Shown here: positions 35,587-44,653 of the stretch, one piece after another
How the letters are laid out: the number at the start of each line of letters is the position of its first letter
How positions within the stretch are numbered: position 1 is the stretch's first letter
Source: Furfurilactobacillus curtus
GTDB lineage: Bacteria > Bacillota > Bacilli > Lactobacillales > Lactobacillaceae
DNA length: 64,000 bases
Direction: 5' to 3'
NCBI RefSeq assembly: GCF_045862785.1
Contig: NZ_BQXO01000001.1
Coordinates: 372,001-436,000, forward strand
Notes under the pieces: model-generated
Told to the model about the DNA's origin: nothing
Database searches by the model: none
What the model saw: the letters and a program-made list of their open reading frames with translations, nothing else
Position numbers and translations under genes: made by a program

Positions 35587-36654
35587 TCACCGATCAAGCT
35601 CCCGATAGTAATCAAGGAGTTTTGCAGCAAGCTCTTGACGGAAAGCGCCAATTAAACCGATCATTCGTGAATAAGGCATCCGCGTCGGACCCAAAACCGC
35701 AATCATACCGCGGCCGTGGGGACCCACATCATACGTCCCGGTCACCAAACTATAGTCCTTCAATAGGTCATTTGTAATCTCATCACCAATTTTAACCCGA
35801 ACCTGATTATCTGGTGGGCTCAGGACGCTAGCAATATCTGTTGATGTATCAAAGAGTTGATACATCGATTTCAATACTTGTGGGTCTTGATCTGCCGAGA
35901 AATTCAATAAATTCAATCGACCTCCAACAAAGAACCGTTCCGTTGCGGCTTGATCGAGGACATGCCCTAAAATCTCCAAAAAACCGGTCGGCGTTTGCAA
36001 ATACTGCCCGACTTGAGCCGGAATTTGCACCCGCAATTTCTCCATAATCTCCGGTAACTGTAAGCCGACAAGCTGGTCGTTGATTAAGCGCACAACTGCT
36101 TCCAGTTGGTCACTGGCAATATTGCGTGGAACCGTAAACGTCTGGTTGGCAACATCACCGTTATCGAGAACCATAATCGCCATGACCTGTCGATTTCCCA
36201 AAGGCACTAATCGAAATCCGCTAAGCCGAACATCGGCTTGTTCCGGTTTCAAGGTAAACGCCGTATAAGAAGTTAACTCTGATAACAAATTAGCTGACTC
36301 TTCAATAATCTCGTCAATCTTATTAAATGAACCGCCCAACTCGCTTTGAATTAACTGAATATCAGCGCGTTTAACCGCGTCATCACTCACTAAATGGTCA
36401 ACATAGTAACGATAACCTAGTAAAGAAGGAACCCGACCAGAGGAAGTATGTTCTTTTTGAACATACCCCGCTTCTTCCAAAGCGGCCATTTCATTGCGAA
36501 TGGTGGCTGAACTCACGTGGATCGGTAAATGGTCACTTAAACCTTTGGATCCGACAGCCGACCCAGTTTCTGTATACTCACGGACAATGGCTTGTAAAAT
36601 TAATTTTTGTCGATCAGTTAACGTCTTAATCACCTCTTTTAGCACTTGTGCCAT
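35587..36654 (-). CDS. hrcA: heat-inducible transcription repressor HrcA (start uncertain)
   Basis: Repressor that binds CIRCE and is kept active by GroEL. The N-terminal winged helix (LTDRQKLILQAIVREYTETGSAVGSKGL, read in short blocks) and the C-terminal GAF-like dimerisation region are clear. The coordinate used is the nearest ATG (36654), but it lies inside CIRCE and has no ribosome site. Family alignment places the initiator at 36624, where the codon is ACG, with AGAGG 8 bases upstream; a GTG at 36633 directly abuts AAAGAG. First gene of hrcA-grpE-dnaK-dnaJ. Confidence 0.93.
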   Translation of the reverse strand: MAQVLKEVIKTLTDRQKLILQAIVREYTETGSAVGSKGLSDHLPIHVSSATIRNEMAALEEAGYVQKEHTSSGRVPSLLGYRYYVDHLVSDDAVKRADIQLIQSELGGSFNKIDEIIEESANLLSELTSYTAFTLKPEQADVRLSGFRLVPLGNRQVMAIMVLDNGDVANQTFTVPRNIASDQLEAVVRLINDQLVGLQLPEIMEKLRVQIPAQVGQYLQTPTGFLEILGHVLDQAATERFFVGGRLNLLNFSADQDPQVLKSMYQLFDTSTDIASVLSPPDNQVRVKIGDEITNDLLKDYSLVTGTYDVGPHGRGMIAVLGPTRMPYSRMIGLIGAFRQELAAKLLDYYRELDR

Positions 36655-36665
36655 TTGAGTGCTAA
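36639..36665 (-). promoter_or_regulatory. CIRCE operator
   Basis: TTAGCACTT, nine-base spacer, GAGTGCTAA: a match to the CIRCE consensus TTAGCACTC-N9-GAGTGCTAA with a single mismatch in one arm. It lies just downstream of the hrcA promoter and is the binding site of HrcA. Confidence 0.95.
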
Positions 36666-36676
36666 GAACAATTACT

Positions 36677-36705
36677 AATATAACAACTTGGTCAAACAAA
36701 GTCAA
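36677..36705 (-). promoter_or_regulatory. sigma-A promoter of the hrcA operon
   Basis: TTGACT (36700-36705), 17-base spacer and TATATT (36677-36682). The predicted start falls at the upstream edge of CIRCE, the usual arrangement for HrcA repression. Confidence 0.75.
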
Positions 36706-36788
36706 ACATAATTTCGCATTCCTAGCAGCGCCTTCCAATCAGCCTAACTCTAGCGAATGGCTCGGTTTACAAGGACTCGCGTACACGT

Positions 36789-36822
36789 AAAAGGACACCG
36801 TCTCAACACTGAGACAATGTCC
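36789..36822 (-). terminator. terminator after ribF
   Basis: A 13-base stem with one mismatch and G-U pairing (36793-36805 with 36810-36822) followed on the minus strand by TTTTA. It closes the truB-ribF unit. Confidence 0.75.
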
Positions 36823-36906
36823 ATTGAAGCCAGTCTACTCACAGCTGCCAACTCATTTTAATTCGTCAAACTTCGCTTGATGCGCAGTGGTTCTGAAGAG
36901 CTCCAA

Positions 36907-37866
36907 TCAAATCGTTAATTTAGGACCACCGACTTGATCGATAAATCGTTGGGTGTTAATGACATCCTGATCCAGCTGTTCAACCAGTGCCTCGGCACCG
37001 TCAAACTTAACCTGGTCGCGAAGATACCCTCCCCACGCAACTGTCACTTCTTCACCATAAATTTCTTCATTGAAGTCAAGCAGATAAATCTCATCCGTAA
37101 CTGGTCGATGGGCCCCGAATGTTTCATTGCGGCCGATAGAGGCCATCCCTGCATGCCAATCGGCCCCTACTTTCAGCCAAACCGCATAAATGCCAATCCC
37201 GGGTAAACGTTCAACGGCGGGACCTTCGACATTTGCCGTTGGATAACCCAAGGTTCGTCCGCGCGCTTCGCCATGAATAACGATCCCGGTCGTTTGATAA
37301 GTGTACCCGAGTAACTCATTGGCATGGGCAACTTGACCGGCGTCAATTAATTCACGAATTCGTGTTGAACTGTCCTTCGCATGATCCATTGAGACCTGCC
37401 CGACTTCGACGACCTCAAACCGGTCGCGTGCATACCCTGGTAACTGTGCCATATTAGCCACCGCTTTGCGGCCATAAGTGTGGTCAAACCCAGCCACCAC
37501 TGCCACTGCGTGTAAGCCAACCATATACTGATCGACGAATGCTTGCGGCGTAAGTGAAGCCAGCTTAGACGTAAAACTGACGCCATACACAATGTCGACA
37601 CCCAATTGCTTTAACAAGTCCAACTTACGGTCGAAAGTGGATAGGTACCGAAATGACTCAGTTGACGTTTGATACACAATGGACGGGTGATGAGTATAGG
37701 TCAACACAGCCAATTTTGCATGACGAGCCGTGGCAATTTCCCGAGCACGCCTGATAACCGTCTGATGACCGAGATGCACGCCATCAAAAAAGCCCATGGC
37801 TAAAACAACATCACCAGTGGGAATTTGTTCTGCTCGATAGGGGTGGCGTAAATAGATGACTTCCAC
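36907..37866 (-). CDS. ribF: bifunctional riboflavin kinase / FAD synthetase RibF
   Basis: Converts riboflavin to FMN and then FAD. The N-terminal FAD synthetase domain carries the nucleotidyltransferase motif GFFDGVHLGHQ near residue 26 and SSTRIRELI near 160; the C-terminal flavokinase domain starts with GEARGRTLGYPTANV near 200. 319 residues is usual. The GTG start at 37866 has GAAGGTG about 7 bases upstream. It lies 38 bases after truB, the standard rbfA-truB-ribF order. Confidence 0.96.
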   Translation of the reverse strand: MEVIYLRHPYRAEQIPTGDVVLAMGFFDGVHLGHQTVIRRAREIATARHAKLAVLTYTHHPSIVYQTSTESFRYLSTFDRKLDLLKQLGVDIVYGVSFTSKLASLTPQAFVDQYMVGLHAVAVVAGFDHTYGRKAVANMAQLPGYARDRFEVVEVGQVSMDHAKDSSTRIRELIDAGQVAHANELLGYTYQTTGIVIHGEARGRTLGYPTANVEGPAVERLPGIGIYAVWLKVGADWHAGMASIGRNETFGAHRPVTDEIYLLDFNEEIYGEEVTVAWGGYLRDQVKFDGAEALVEQLDQDVINTQRFIDQVGGPKLTI

Positions 37867-37904
37867 GATTTGACACCTTCATTAACAATATTTTTGAATT
37901 TCTG

Positions 37905-38813
37905 TTAAAGATGATTTGAAAACATTTTAAGCGGCTTGGCATGTCGCCGATCATCACTGAGCTGATATAAAGCCTTAATGTGCTGCTGATAACGTACAGA
38001 TATGATTGGTTGGTCACCAAGAATAGTCGTGGGTAAAAAGCCACCATTCTGAACGATCTGCCATTGTTCATCACTTAATTCAACCACGGGATAATGCGAA
38101 AGTGCAACATCAATTGGAAACAAATGCTGCTCAATGCTGTGATCAGCTACCGCGTCGGCAATATCCGCCAATGTCAATGTCTGACTGAGTTCAAATCCAC
38201 CACTTTTAAGGCGCGTTAGGTCACTCATGACTGCGGCCACCTCAAGCTGTTCACCCAATTGAACCGCCAGTGTGCGGACGTAAGTGCCTTTACCACAACC
38301 GATTTCAAAAGGAACCACCTGAGTATGTGCTTGCTCATCAAAGTAGCTCTGCCCAGTTTGCTTAAAATAATCTACATGAACGTGCCGAACTGGGCGTTCC
38401 ACTTTTTCCCCAGCACGAGCGTATTCATAAAGTTTCCGCCCATGAATTTTGACAGCGGAATACATCGGCGGAACCTGTTCGATGTCGCCAACTAAGGCCC
38501 TCATGCCGATCAAAATTTGAGCATCGGTAAACGGTTGCGTGAGTGGCGTTTGCTTCACCACTGCCCCATCCAGGTCTTCGGTTTCCGTTGCATAGCCAAA
38601 CGTAACTGTCCCACGGTAAACCTTGCCAGAATCCATTAAATATGGCACAACTTTTGTAGCCGCGCCAATACAGATCGGTAACACGCCATCCACATTAGGA
38701 TCTAATGTACCGGAGTGCCCAATTTTTTTGATATGCAACAGTTTGCGAAGTTTAAACACGACATCATGGCTCGTTAGTCCCCGCGGTTTATTAATGGGCA
38801 AAATGCCTTCCAT
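37905..38813 (-). CDS. truB: tRNA pseudouridine(55) synthase TruB
   Basis: Forms pseudouridine 55 in the T-arm of tRNA. The N-terminal block GILPINKPRGLTSHDVVFKLR and the motif with the catalytic Asp, HSGTLDPNVDGVLPI, are typical, as is YSAVKIHGRKLYEYAR. A C-terminal PUA-like region ends the protein. GTGAGG lies before ATG 38813; a 5-codon extension is rejected. A TATAAT at 38868-38873, after the rbfA terminator, suggests a separate promoter for truB-ribF. Confidence 0.96.
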   Translation of the reverse strand: MEGILPINKPRGLTSHDVVFKLRKLLHIKKIGHSGTLDPNVDGVLPICIGAATKVVPYLMDSGKVYRGTVTFGYATETEDLDGAVVKQTPLTQPFTDAQILIGMRALVGDIEQVPPMYSAVKIHGRKLYEYARAGEKVERPVRHVHVDYFKQTGQSYFDEQAHTQVVPFEIGCGKGTYVRTLAVQLGEQLEVAAVMSDLTRLKSGGFELSQTLTLADIADAVADHSIEQHLFPIDVALSHYPVVELSDEQWQIVQNGGFLPTTILGDQPIISVRYQQHIKALYQLSDDRRHAKPLKMFSNHL

Positions 38814-38867
38814 GACTGTAAACCTCACTTTATCAAGTTAAAAAATCGTCCGTTTAACAACCAAACA

Positions 38868-38873
38868 ATTATA
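38868..38873 (-). promoter_or_regulatory. -10 element upstream of truB
   Basis: Perfect TATAAT on the minus strand between the rbfA terminator and truB. No good -35 at 16-18 bases. Confidence 0.4.
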
Positions 38874-38887
38874 ACCTAGTGATATGT

Positions 38888-38921
38888 AAAAAGCGACTGC
38901 CTTCAACAGACAGTCGCTTTT
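38888..38921 (-). terminator. terminator after rbfA (probably bidirectional)
   Basis: A 9-bp perfect stem AAGCGACTG/CAGTCGCTT (38891-38899 with 38911-38919) with T on the minus-strand side and TTTT on the plus-strand side. It ends the rimP-nusA-infB-rbfA transcript. Confidence 0.85.
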
Positions 38922-38931
38922 CTCGAAAAGA

Positions 38932-39294
38932 TTATTCTCGTCCTTGCTGACGAAGCCCATTGATTAGTTCATCAATGTGACTTCCGTATTGAACTGAACG
39001 ATCCTGTTCAAACGTAATTTCCGGCGTTTTATAAATACTCAGTCGATGACCAAGTTCGCCACGAATCAAACCGCTGGCCTTAGCTAATCCGGCCGCGGCT
39101 TTTTCGTTGTCGCTAGCTTTGTCAGACAAAATACTGTAATACAACGTCGCTTCTTGCAAATCACCTGTGACTGTAACGCCAGTAATGGTCACACCAGTCA
39201 CTCGTGGATCGCGCACGCGCTTAAGCAGAATATCGGTCACTTCGCGTTGGATCTCTTGTTCTAGACGACCCACACGATAATGTTTATCGGGCAT
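38932..39294 (-). CDS. rbfA: 30S ribosome-binding factor RbfA
   Basis: Small KH-fold protein that binds the 30S subunit and assists 16S rRNA 5' end processing. The N-terminus YRVGRLEQEIQREVTDILLKRVRDPRV and C-terminal PEITFEQDRSVQYGSHIDELI (read in short blocks) are standard. 120 residues is normal. AAGGCGG precedes the ATG. It follows infB by 45 bases. Confidence 0.96.
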   Translation of the reverse strand: MPDKHYRVGRLEQEIQREVTDILLKRVRDPRVTGVTITGVTVTGDLQEATLYYSILSDKASDNEKAAAGLAKASGLIRGELGHRLSIYKTPEITFEQDRSVQYGSHIDELINGLRQQGRE

Positions 39295-39339
39295 GTTTTC
39301 ACCGCCTTATCTTACAATCTTATTAGAACCAATGACGAT

Positions 39340-42240
39340 TTATTCAACGGGTACTTCTTTCATGACATAAGCTTCAATGACGTCACCAACTTTGATGTCG
39401 TTGTACCCGGTAATTGTCAAACCAAGATCAAAACCAGCTTTAACTTCTTTAACTGAATCCTTGAAGCGCTGCAATGAACCTAGCTTGCCCTCATAAATAA
39501 CGACACCGTCACGAACTAAGCGAACGCCAGCATCGCGGCTGATGTAGCCTTCCGTAACCATCCCACCGACAACGGTTCCCACTTTGGATACCTTATAGAG
39601 TTCACGAACTTCAACTTGTCCCGTCACTTGTTCTTCGTAGACCGGTTCAAGCATCCCTTTCATTGCGGACTCGATTTCATCGATGGCGTTGTAAATTACG
39701 TTGTGTAGGCGAATATCGACACCATCACTATCAGCTTGAGACTTCGCTTGAGCGGTTGGTCGAACGTTGAAACCAACAATAATCGCGTTAGAAGCTTCCG
39801 CCAAAGTAACGTCACTTTCATTAATTGCACCAACGGCTTGATGAATGATGTTTACCCGAACACCATCAACTTGAATTTTCTGGAATGAATTAGCTAACGC
39901 CTCAACGGAACCTTGAACATCCGCCTTAATAATGACGTCAACTTCCTTCATTTCGCCTTCCTTCATGGTATCGAATAAGTTATCCAATGTCACATGGTTG
40001 GCATGAGAACGTTCCTCAACCTGTGCACGACTAGCACGCTCTTCACCGGCAGCCCGTGCTGATTTTTCATCAGCAAAGACGACAAATTTGTCACCAGCTT
40101 CCGGCACATCATTCATCCCGGTAATTTCAACCGGCGTAGCAGGTGTCGCCTCTTTAACCGCGCGACTGCGATCGTTATTCATGGTTCTGATTCGACCGTA
40201 GGTATTCCCGATAACGATTGGATCCCCAATCTTCAGGGTTCCTTCTTGAACCAGCACCGTCGCCACTGGGCCACGTCCCTTGTCAAGGCGAGCTTCAATA
40301 ACTGAACCCAAAGCCCGCTGATCAGGATCAGCCTTTAATTCCATCAGGTCGGCTTGTAGCAGCACCATGTCGAGCAATTCATCTAAGTTCTTGTCAAACT
40401 TAGCTGATATTTCAACAAAGATTGTGTCGCCACCCCAATCTTCAGGAATGAGGTTATACTCCGCTAACTGTTCAATAACGTGGTTCGGGTTCGCCCCTGG
40501 TTTGTCGATCTTGTTAACTGCCACGATAATCGGTGTCTTCGCTGCTTGAGCATGGTGAATCGCCTCAATTGTCTGTGGCATCACGCCATCATCAGCAGCA
40601 ACCACTAAGATCGTAATATCCGTGATATCAGCACCACGGGCCCGCATCGCTGTGAAGGCCGCGTGTCCTGGCGTATCGATAAAGGTAATCTTACGGCCCT
40701 TCAGTTCAACTTGGTAGGCCCCAATTTTCTGAGTAATCCCACCTGCTTCACCAGCCGTAATATGAGAATTACGAAGTTGGTCCAGCAGTGTTGTTTTACC
40801 ATGGTCAACATGTCCCATAATTGTGACAACAGGTGGTCTTGGGACAAGCTTCGTTGGGTCAGTTTTTGCTTGTTCCTCAAAGAATTTATCAATATCTGCA
40901 ATATCTTCTTGAGGTTTTTCTTCAGCACCAATACCGTAATCTGCCGCTAAAATTTCAATGGTATCTTTATCAAGACTTTGGTTTTGGTTAACCATTACGC
41001 CCAGCATAAATAATTTTTTAATAATTTCGGCTGGTTCACGATGCAAAATTTTGCCCAAATCTTGCGCATTCATCCCAACATCGTACATCAAGACTTCTGG
41101 TAGTGGCCGTTCTTTACGCGTTGAAACTGGCTTTGGCTGAGAAGTCTGGCGAATCCGCTGATTCTTCTTATTACGCTTCTGATGCTTTTGACCATACTGC
41201 TGTTGACCGCCACGACCGCCGCGACGGTTATTGCTGAATCGGCTACTTGGCGCATTACTACCAAACCGATTATTCGAATTATTGGACGAAGTATTTGATC
41301 GACCGTTCGTGTTCGTTGGCCGTGAAGAGGATGTTGACGGCCGTGATGACGTATTTTGATTACTTCGATTCGTCGTGGACCGATTATTATTTGTCGGCCG
41401 GTTTTGATTTGAATTGCGGTTCTGATTTGTACTACGATTTTGGTTCGAACTACGATTTTGGTTCGAACTGCGATTTTGGTTCGTATTGCGACTCTGGTTC
41501 GTTGAATGAGTCTGACCATTGCGATCATTTGGCCGATGTTGACTACTCTGAGCGGATCGGTTTTGACTATTGTGCGACCGATCGCTAGTTGACGTTGCCG
41601 GCCGATGTTGACGCGAATCAGTCTGGGTAGTACCACTAGTCGCGTGGCGCTGAGTCGTCTGTGACTGGTTTTGATTTGTCGCTGTTGCACGGCTAGTTTG
41701 TGACTGTGGCGCTGTTGAACGTGCTGTCGTCGCTTGAGTAGCAGTTGCCGATTTAACGGTTGCCGTTGTCGAAGCTGCAGCCGTAGATTTGGCCGCTGTT
41801 ACAACTGACTGTGCCTGACTAGCAACAGTCGACGATTGTGATTTAGCTGGTTGGCTAGTTGCGCTAGCTGCTGATTGTTGTCTTTTACTTGGCCGATTGT
41901 TGGCCCGTGGGTTATCTAAATTCAATATACGTCCTTCACCATGCAAATTAGCCCCGTTACGACCAAAATTAGTCCGACGCCGATCTGGTTTCTTTTTATT
42001 ATTAATCAAATGATGCACAATTTTACGCTTACCAGACTGCGCTTCAGTCTGATTTGCCGTTGCATCGCTACTCGTGGTTTGGGCAGGTTTAACTGCACCA
42101 CGAATCGTTCTTTCTTGTTCATCTGTTACCGTTGCCATATGGTTGTTAAACGAAAGCCCTTTGTTAGCAGCGGTTGTTAACAGATCCTTGCTTGAAACGT
42201 TAAGTTCCTTCGCGAGTTCATAGATTCGCTTATTGGCCAT
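39340..42240 (-). CDS. infB: translation initiation factor IF-2
   Basis: GTPase that delivers initiator fMet-tRNA to the 30S complex. An N-terminal IF2_N motif (IYELAKELNVSSKDLL) is followed by a very long disordered region (about residues 50-375) rich in Ser, Thr, Asn, Gln and Arg, including a tandem SNQNRS-type six-residue repeat. A second IF2_N lies near 385-430. G1 (GHVDHGKTTLLDQLR), G3 (DTPGHAAFTAMRARG) and G4 (NKIDKPGAN) are intact, followed by domains II, III and the C-terminal tRNA-binding domain. 966 residues is at the long end of the family. GAGGAG precedes the ATG. Confidence 0.98.
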   Translation of the reverse strand: MANKRIYELAKELNVSSKDLLTTAANKGLSFNNHMATVTDEQERTIRGAVKPAQTTSSDATANQTEAQSGKRKIVHHLINNKKKPDRRRTNFGRNGANLHGEGRILNLDNPRANNRPSKRQQSAASATSQPAKSQSSTVASQAQSVVTAAKSTAAASTTATVKSATATQATTARSTAPQSQTSRATATNQNQSQTTQRHATSGTTQTDSRQHRPATSTSDRSHNSQNRSAQSSQHRPNDRNGQTHSTNQSRNTNQNRSSNQNRSSNQNRSTNQNRNSNQNRPTNNNRSTTNRSNQNTSSRPSTSSSRPTNTNGRSNTSSNNSNNRFGSNAPSSRFSNNRRGGRGGQQQYGQKHQKRNKKNQRIRQTSQPKPVSTRKERPLPEVLMYDVGMNAQDLGKILHREPAEIIKKLFMLGVMVNQNQSLDKDTIEILAADYGIGAEEKPQEDIADIDKFFEEQAKTDPTKLVPRPPVVTIMGHVDHGKTTLLDQLRNSHITAGEAGGITQKIGAYQVELKGRKITFIDTPGHAAFTAMRARGADITDITILVVAADDGVMPQTIEAIHHAQAAKTPIIVAVNKIDKPGANPNHVIEQLAEYNLIPEDWGGDTIFVEISAKFDKNLDELLDMVLLQADLMELKADPDQRALGSVIEARLDKGRGPVATVLVQEGTLKIGDPIVIGNTYGRIRTMNNDRSRAVKEATPATPVEITGMNDVPEAGDKFVVFADEKSARAAGEERASRAQVEERSHANHVTLDNLFDTMKEGEMKEVDVIIKADVQGSVEALANSFQKIQVDGVRVNIIHQAVGAINESDVTLAEASNAIIVGFNVRPTAQAKSQADSDGVDIRLHNVIYNAIDEIESAMKGMLEPVYEEQVTGQVEVRELYKVSKVGTVVGGMVTEGYISRDAGVRLVRDGVVIYEGKLGSLQRFKDSVKEVKAGFDLGLTITGYNDIKVGDVIEAYVMKEVPVE
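41412..41505. repeat. 18-bp tandem repeat inside infB
   Basis: About five units of an 18-bp period (consensus on the plus strand ACGATTTTGGTTCGAACT, degrading at the ends) encode the repeated SNQNRS hexapeptide of the IF-2 linker. The middle two units are identical, which indicates recent slippage or unequal exchange. Confidence 0.8.
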
Positions 42241-42257
42241 CCTTTCACGCTCCTCAT

Positions 42258-42566
42258 TTAAATTTGTGCTAGCAATTCGCGCATTTTCTTCGCAAAGCCA
42301 GCGTCATCAATCCCGATTGCAACTCGTTGCCGACCAGTTGCTTGACTCAGCTGAGCTTCAGTAAAAGCCATGCTGAACGGGATCTCATAGTAACTTGCTT
42401 TATCGCTTAGCTTTTTAAGTGAACTAGCCCCCATGTCATTGGCTAACCAAAGTAGGTCTAGCTGCTGTGCTTTAATTGCTGCTAAAACCATGGGTTCACC
42501 ACTGACAAGTTTGCCAGCTCGCTGAGCCAAGCCCAATAAATTCATCAATTGTTGAGTTGGCGTCAT
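42258..42566 (-). CDS. rplGA: L7Ae/L30e-type RNA-binding protein YlxQ
   Basis: A 102-residue kink-turn-binding-type protein of the L7Ae family found in the nusA-infB operon of Firmicutes. Recognised from LLGLAQRAGKLVSGEPMVL, LLWLANDMGASSLKKL and IPFSMAFTEAQLSQATG, all read as short blocks. It overlaps ylxR by 4 bases (ATGA). The physiological RNA partner is not settled. Confidence 0.9.
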   Translation of the reverse strand: MTPTQQLMNLLGLAQRAGKLVSGEPMVLAAIKAQQLDLLWLANDMGASSLKKLSDKASYYEIPFSMAFTEAQLSQATGRQRVAIGIDDAGFAKKMRELLAQI

Positions 42567-42865
42567 TTGGCTTCATCACCAAACAATAACCGGCGGGCCT
42601 GTTGATGATCAACATAAGCAATCAATTCTTCATAAAAATCATCAGGCACTGTAATGCCAAATGCCTTATCCAATGCATGACCTTGTTGTGCCTTTTTAGC
42701 AACGTCTACGTCAATACTAACATAGGCACCACGACCATTTTGCTTACCGGTTGGATCAATTGCCAATTCATTCGCTTTATTTTTGACGACCCGGATCAAA
42801 TTCTTTTTGGGCATCATTTCTCCGGTAACAATGTCTTTACGCATCGGAATCTTTCGTTGATGCAT
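42563..42865 (-). CDS. ylxR: YlxR family RNA-binding protein (DUF448)
   Basis: A 100-residue basic protein with the YlxR signature RKIPMRKDIVTGEMMPKKNLIR and the GRGAYVS motif. Members bind RNA or the RNase P component in some species, but the role here is not established. AAAGGGGG precedes the ATG. It lies between nusA and ylxQ, the normal Firmicute position. Confidence 0.92.
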   Translation of the reverse strand: MHQRKIPMRKDIVTGEMMPKKNLIRVVKNKANELAIDPTGKQNGRGAYVSIDVDVAKKAQQGHALDKAFGITVPDDFYEELIAYVDHQQARRLLFGDEAK

Positions 42866-42948
42866 GTCACTACCCCCTTTTAAATCAGTTTAAACAACGT
42901 TAACCCTGATTTTAGTCGGTTCACGCAGCTGGTTTAACAACGAGCTGA

Positions 42949-44106
42949 CTAATCATCGTTTTGTTCAGACGGTTCAGGTTGTTCAAAGTCAGGTCGATTG
43001 ACCTCTTCATCCGTTCCCGCCTCAACATATTCTTGATCGGTTGCACCTTCGAATAGCGTCGCCGCTTCAGTTTCAGATTTAATATCAATCTTAAATCCAG
43101 TTAGTTTAGCAGCGAGCCGAGCGTTTTGGCCCCGCTTGCCGATTGCCAATGATAATTGATAATCTGGCACAACTACCGTGCAAGCCCGTTCGTTTTCAGA
43201 ATCAAACACCACATCAACGACTTCTGCAGGATTAAGTGAATTGGCCACGTATTGAGCGTCATCGGCCATCCATTCCACAATGTCCATGTTCTCACCAGAA
43301 AGTTCGTTCACAATAGCTTGAACCCGTTGACCACGTGGTCCCACACAAGTCCCCACTGGGTCCAAATTAGGATCATTAGATTTCACGGCGATCTTTGCTC
43401 GATCCCCAGCTTCGCGGGCAATTGACATAATTTCAACAGTTCCATCGTAGATTTCCGGGACTTCTTCTTCAAACAACCGTTTCAATAGTTCCGGATGTGT
43501 CCGACTAACAAATACTTGGGGGCCCTTCGCGTTATTTTCAACTCGGGCCACGTATACTTTAATCTTGTCGTGCATCTTATAGGTTTCATTTGGCATCTGA
43601 TCAGAATTAGCCATCACAGCCTCAACTGTGTTTGAACCACTTCCTAATGTGATGTACAGGTATCGCGTATCCTGACGTTCAACTTCACCAGTCACAACCT
43701 CGTCCATATATTGACTATACTCGTCATAGACAAGACTACGTTCAGCTTCGCGCACACGTTGCATAATCACTTGTTTAGCCGTTTGTGCCGCAATTCGGCC
43801 AAAGTTCTTGGGGGTTACTTCAAACTTAATTTCATCCCCAATTTCATAAGCCCGATTGATCGCTAGTGCGTCTTGCAAGCTCACCTGTTGCTGACTATCT
43901 TCGACGTCTTCCACAACTTTTTTAACGGCGTAAACTTTGATGTCACCCTTGCGCTCATCAAAATTCACTTCAACATTACCAGCCTGATTGTAGTTACGCT
44001 TGTAAGCTGACACTAACGCCGCTTCCAATGCTTCAATCACAACTGTTTTTTTAATGCCCTTTTCTTGTTCGAGAGCGTCTAAAGCTCCCACTAACTCTTT
44101 ACTCAT
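42949..44106 (-). CDS. nusA: transcription termination/antitermination factor NusA
   Basis: RNA polymerase-associated factor modulating pausing, termination and antitermination. The N-terminal polymerase-binding domain (about residues 1-125) is followed by S1 (VVTGEVERQDTRYLYITLG), KH1 and KH2 (VGTCVGPRGQRVQAIVNEL; SLAIGKRGQNARLAAKLTG), read in short blocks. 385 residues is the short Gram-positive form without the acidic repeats of E. coli. AAAGGAG precedes the ATG. It follows rimP by 37 bases. Confidence 0.97.
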   Translation of the reverse strand: MSKELVGALDALEQEKGIKKTVVIEALEAALVSAYKRNYNQAGNVEVNFDERKGDIKVYAVKKVVEDVEDSQQQVSLQDALAINRAYEIGDEIKFEVTPKNFGRIAAQTAKQVIMQRVREAERSLVYDEYSQYMDEVVTGEVERQDTRYLYITLGSGSNTVEAVMANSDQMPNETYKMHDKIKVYVARVENNAKGPQVFVSRTHPELLKRLFEEEVPEIYDGTVEIMSIAREAGDRAKIAVKSNDPNLDPVGTCVGPRGQRVQAIVNELSGENMDIVEWMADDAQYVANSLNPAEVVDVVFDSENERACTVVVPDYQLSLAIGKRGQNARLAAKLTGFKIDIKSETEAATLFEGATDQEYVEAGTDEEVNRPDFEQPEPSEQNDD

Positions 44107-44143
44107 TTCGTCGTACTCCTTTAGCTACGATCACTAATTATAA

Positions 44144-44626
44144 TTACAGTTGGCTAAAATCAATGGCCAAACGTGCACTTGCAATCGCCTTGCGGGTAAT
44201 TGTCAACGTTTTAGCCACGCCCTTAACACGATAACGCAGCGTTAGCTCATCAGGCGTTAAGTCGGTTAAAGTTCCCTCAAAGACTTTCACCTTATCAATG
44301 GGCTGATAAAGCGAAATATGAATATACTGATTAACAGCACTTTCAAAATCCGCTTCTTTTTTTAATGGCCGCTCCGCTCCTGGAGAAGACACTTCAAGAT
44401 AATAGGCTTGTGGAATGGGATCGGGCTGAGCGGCATCTAATTTCGCGCTCAATTCATCATTGACAAGAACACAGTCATCAATCGTAATTCCACCGGGTTT
44501 GTCAATATAAACACGCAGATACCAACTCTTACCTTCTTTGACAAATTCCACGTCTACGAGCTGAAATTGATGCTCGTCAACGATTGGCGTCACAAGTGTC
44601 GTGACCGCCTCTGTCACGTTACTCAA
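44144..44626 (-). CDS. rimP: ribosome maturation factor RimP
   Basis: Assists 30S subunit assembly. The family blocks are LVDVEFVKEGKSWYLRVYIDKPGGI, VSPGAERPLKK-like LEVSSPGAERPLKKEADF, and a C-terminal SH3-like barrel, in 160 residues. A GTG three codons upstream overlaps AAGGAGGTG; TTG 44626-44624 has AAGGAGG at 8 bases and is preferred. First gene of the rimP-nusA-ylxR-ylxQ-infB-rbfA operon, with an unusual terminator-like hairpin in its leader. Confidence 0.95.
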   Translation of the reverse strand: MSNVTEAVTTLVTPIVDEHQFQLVDVEFVKEGKSWYLRVYIDKPGGITIDDCVLVNDELSAKLDAAQPDPIPQAYYLEVSSPGAERPLKKEADFESAVNQYIHISLYQPIDKVKVFEGTLTDLTPDELTLRYRVKGVAKTLTITRKAIASARLAIDFSQL

Positions 44627-44653
44627 ATCCGTCACCTCCTTAATTTTGCCCTG

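Noticed and set aside
41412..41505. Regular short repeats that could suggest a CRISPR array
   Set aside because: Period is 18 bp without spacers and the repeat is in frame, coding SNQNRS in IF-2.
41088..41690. A 200-codon open frame on the minus strand inside infB, and similar plus-strand frames there
   Set aside because: It is an alternative frame of the low-complexity IF-2 linker; composition is Arg/Ile/Thr skewed and it has no ribosome site.
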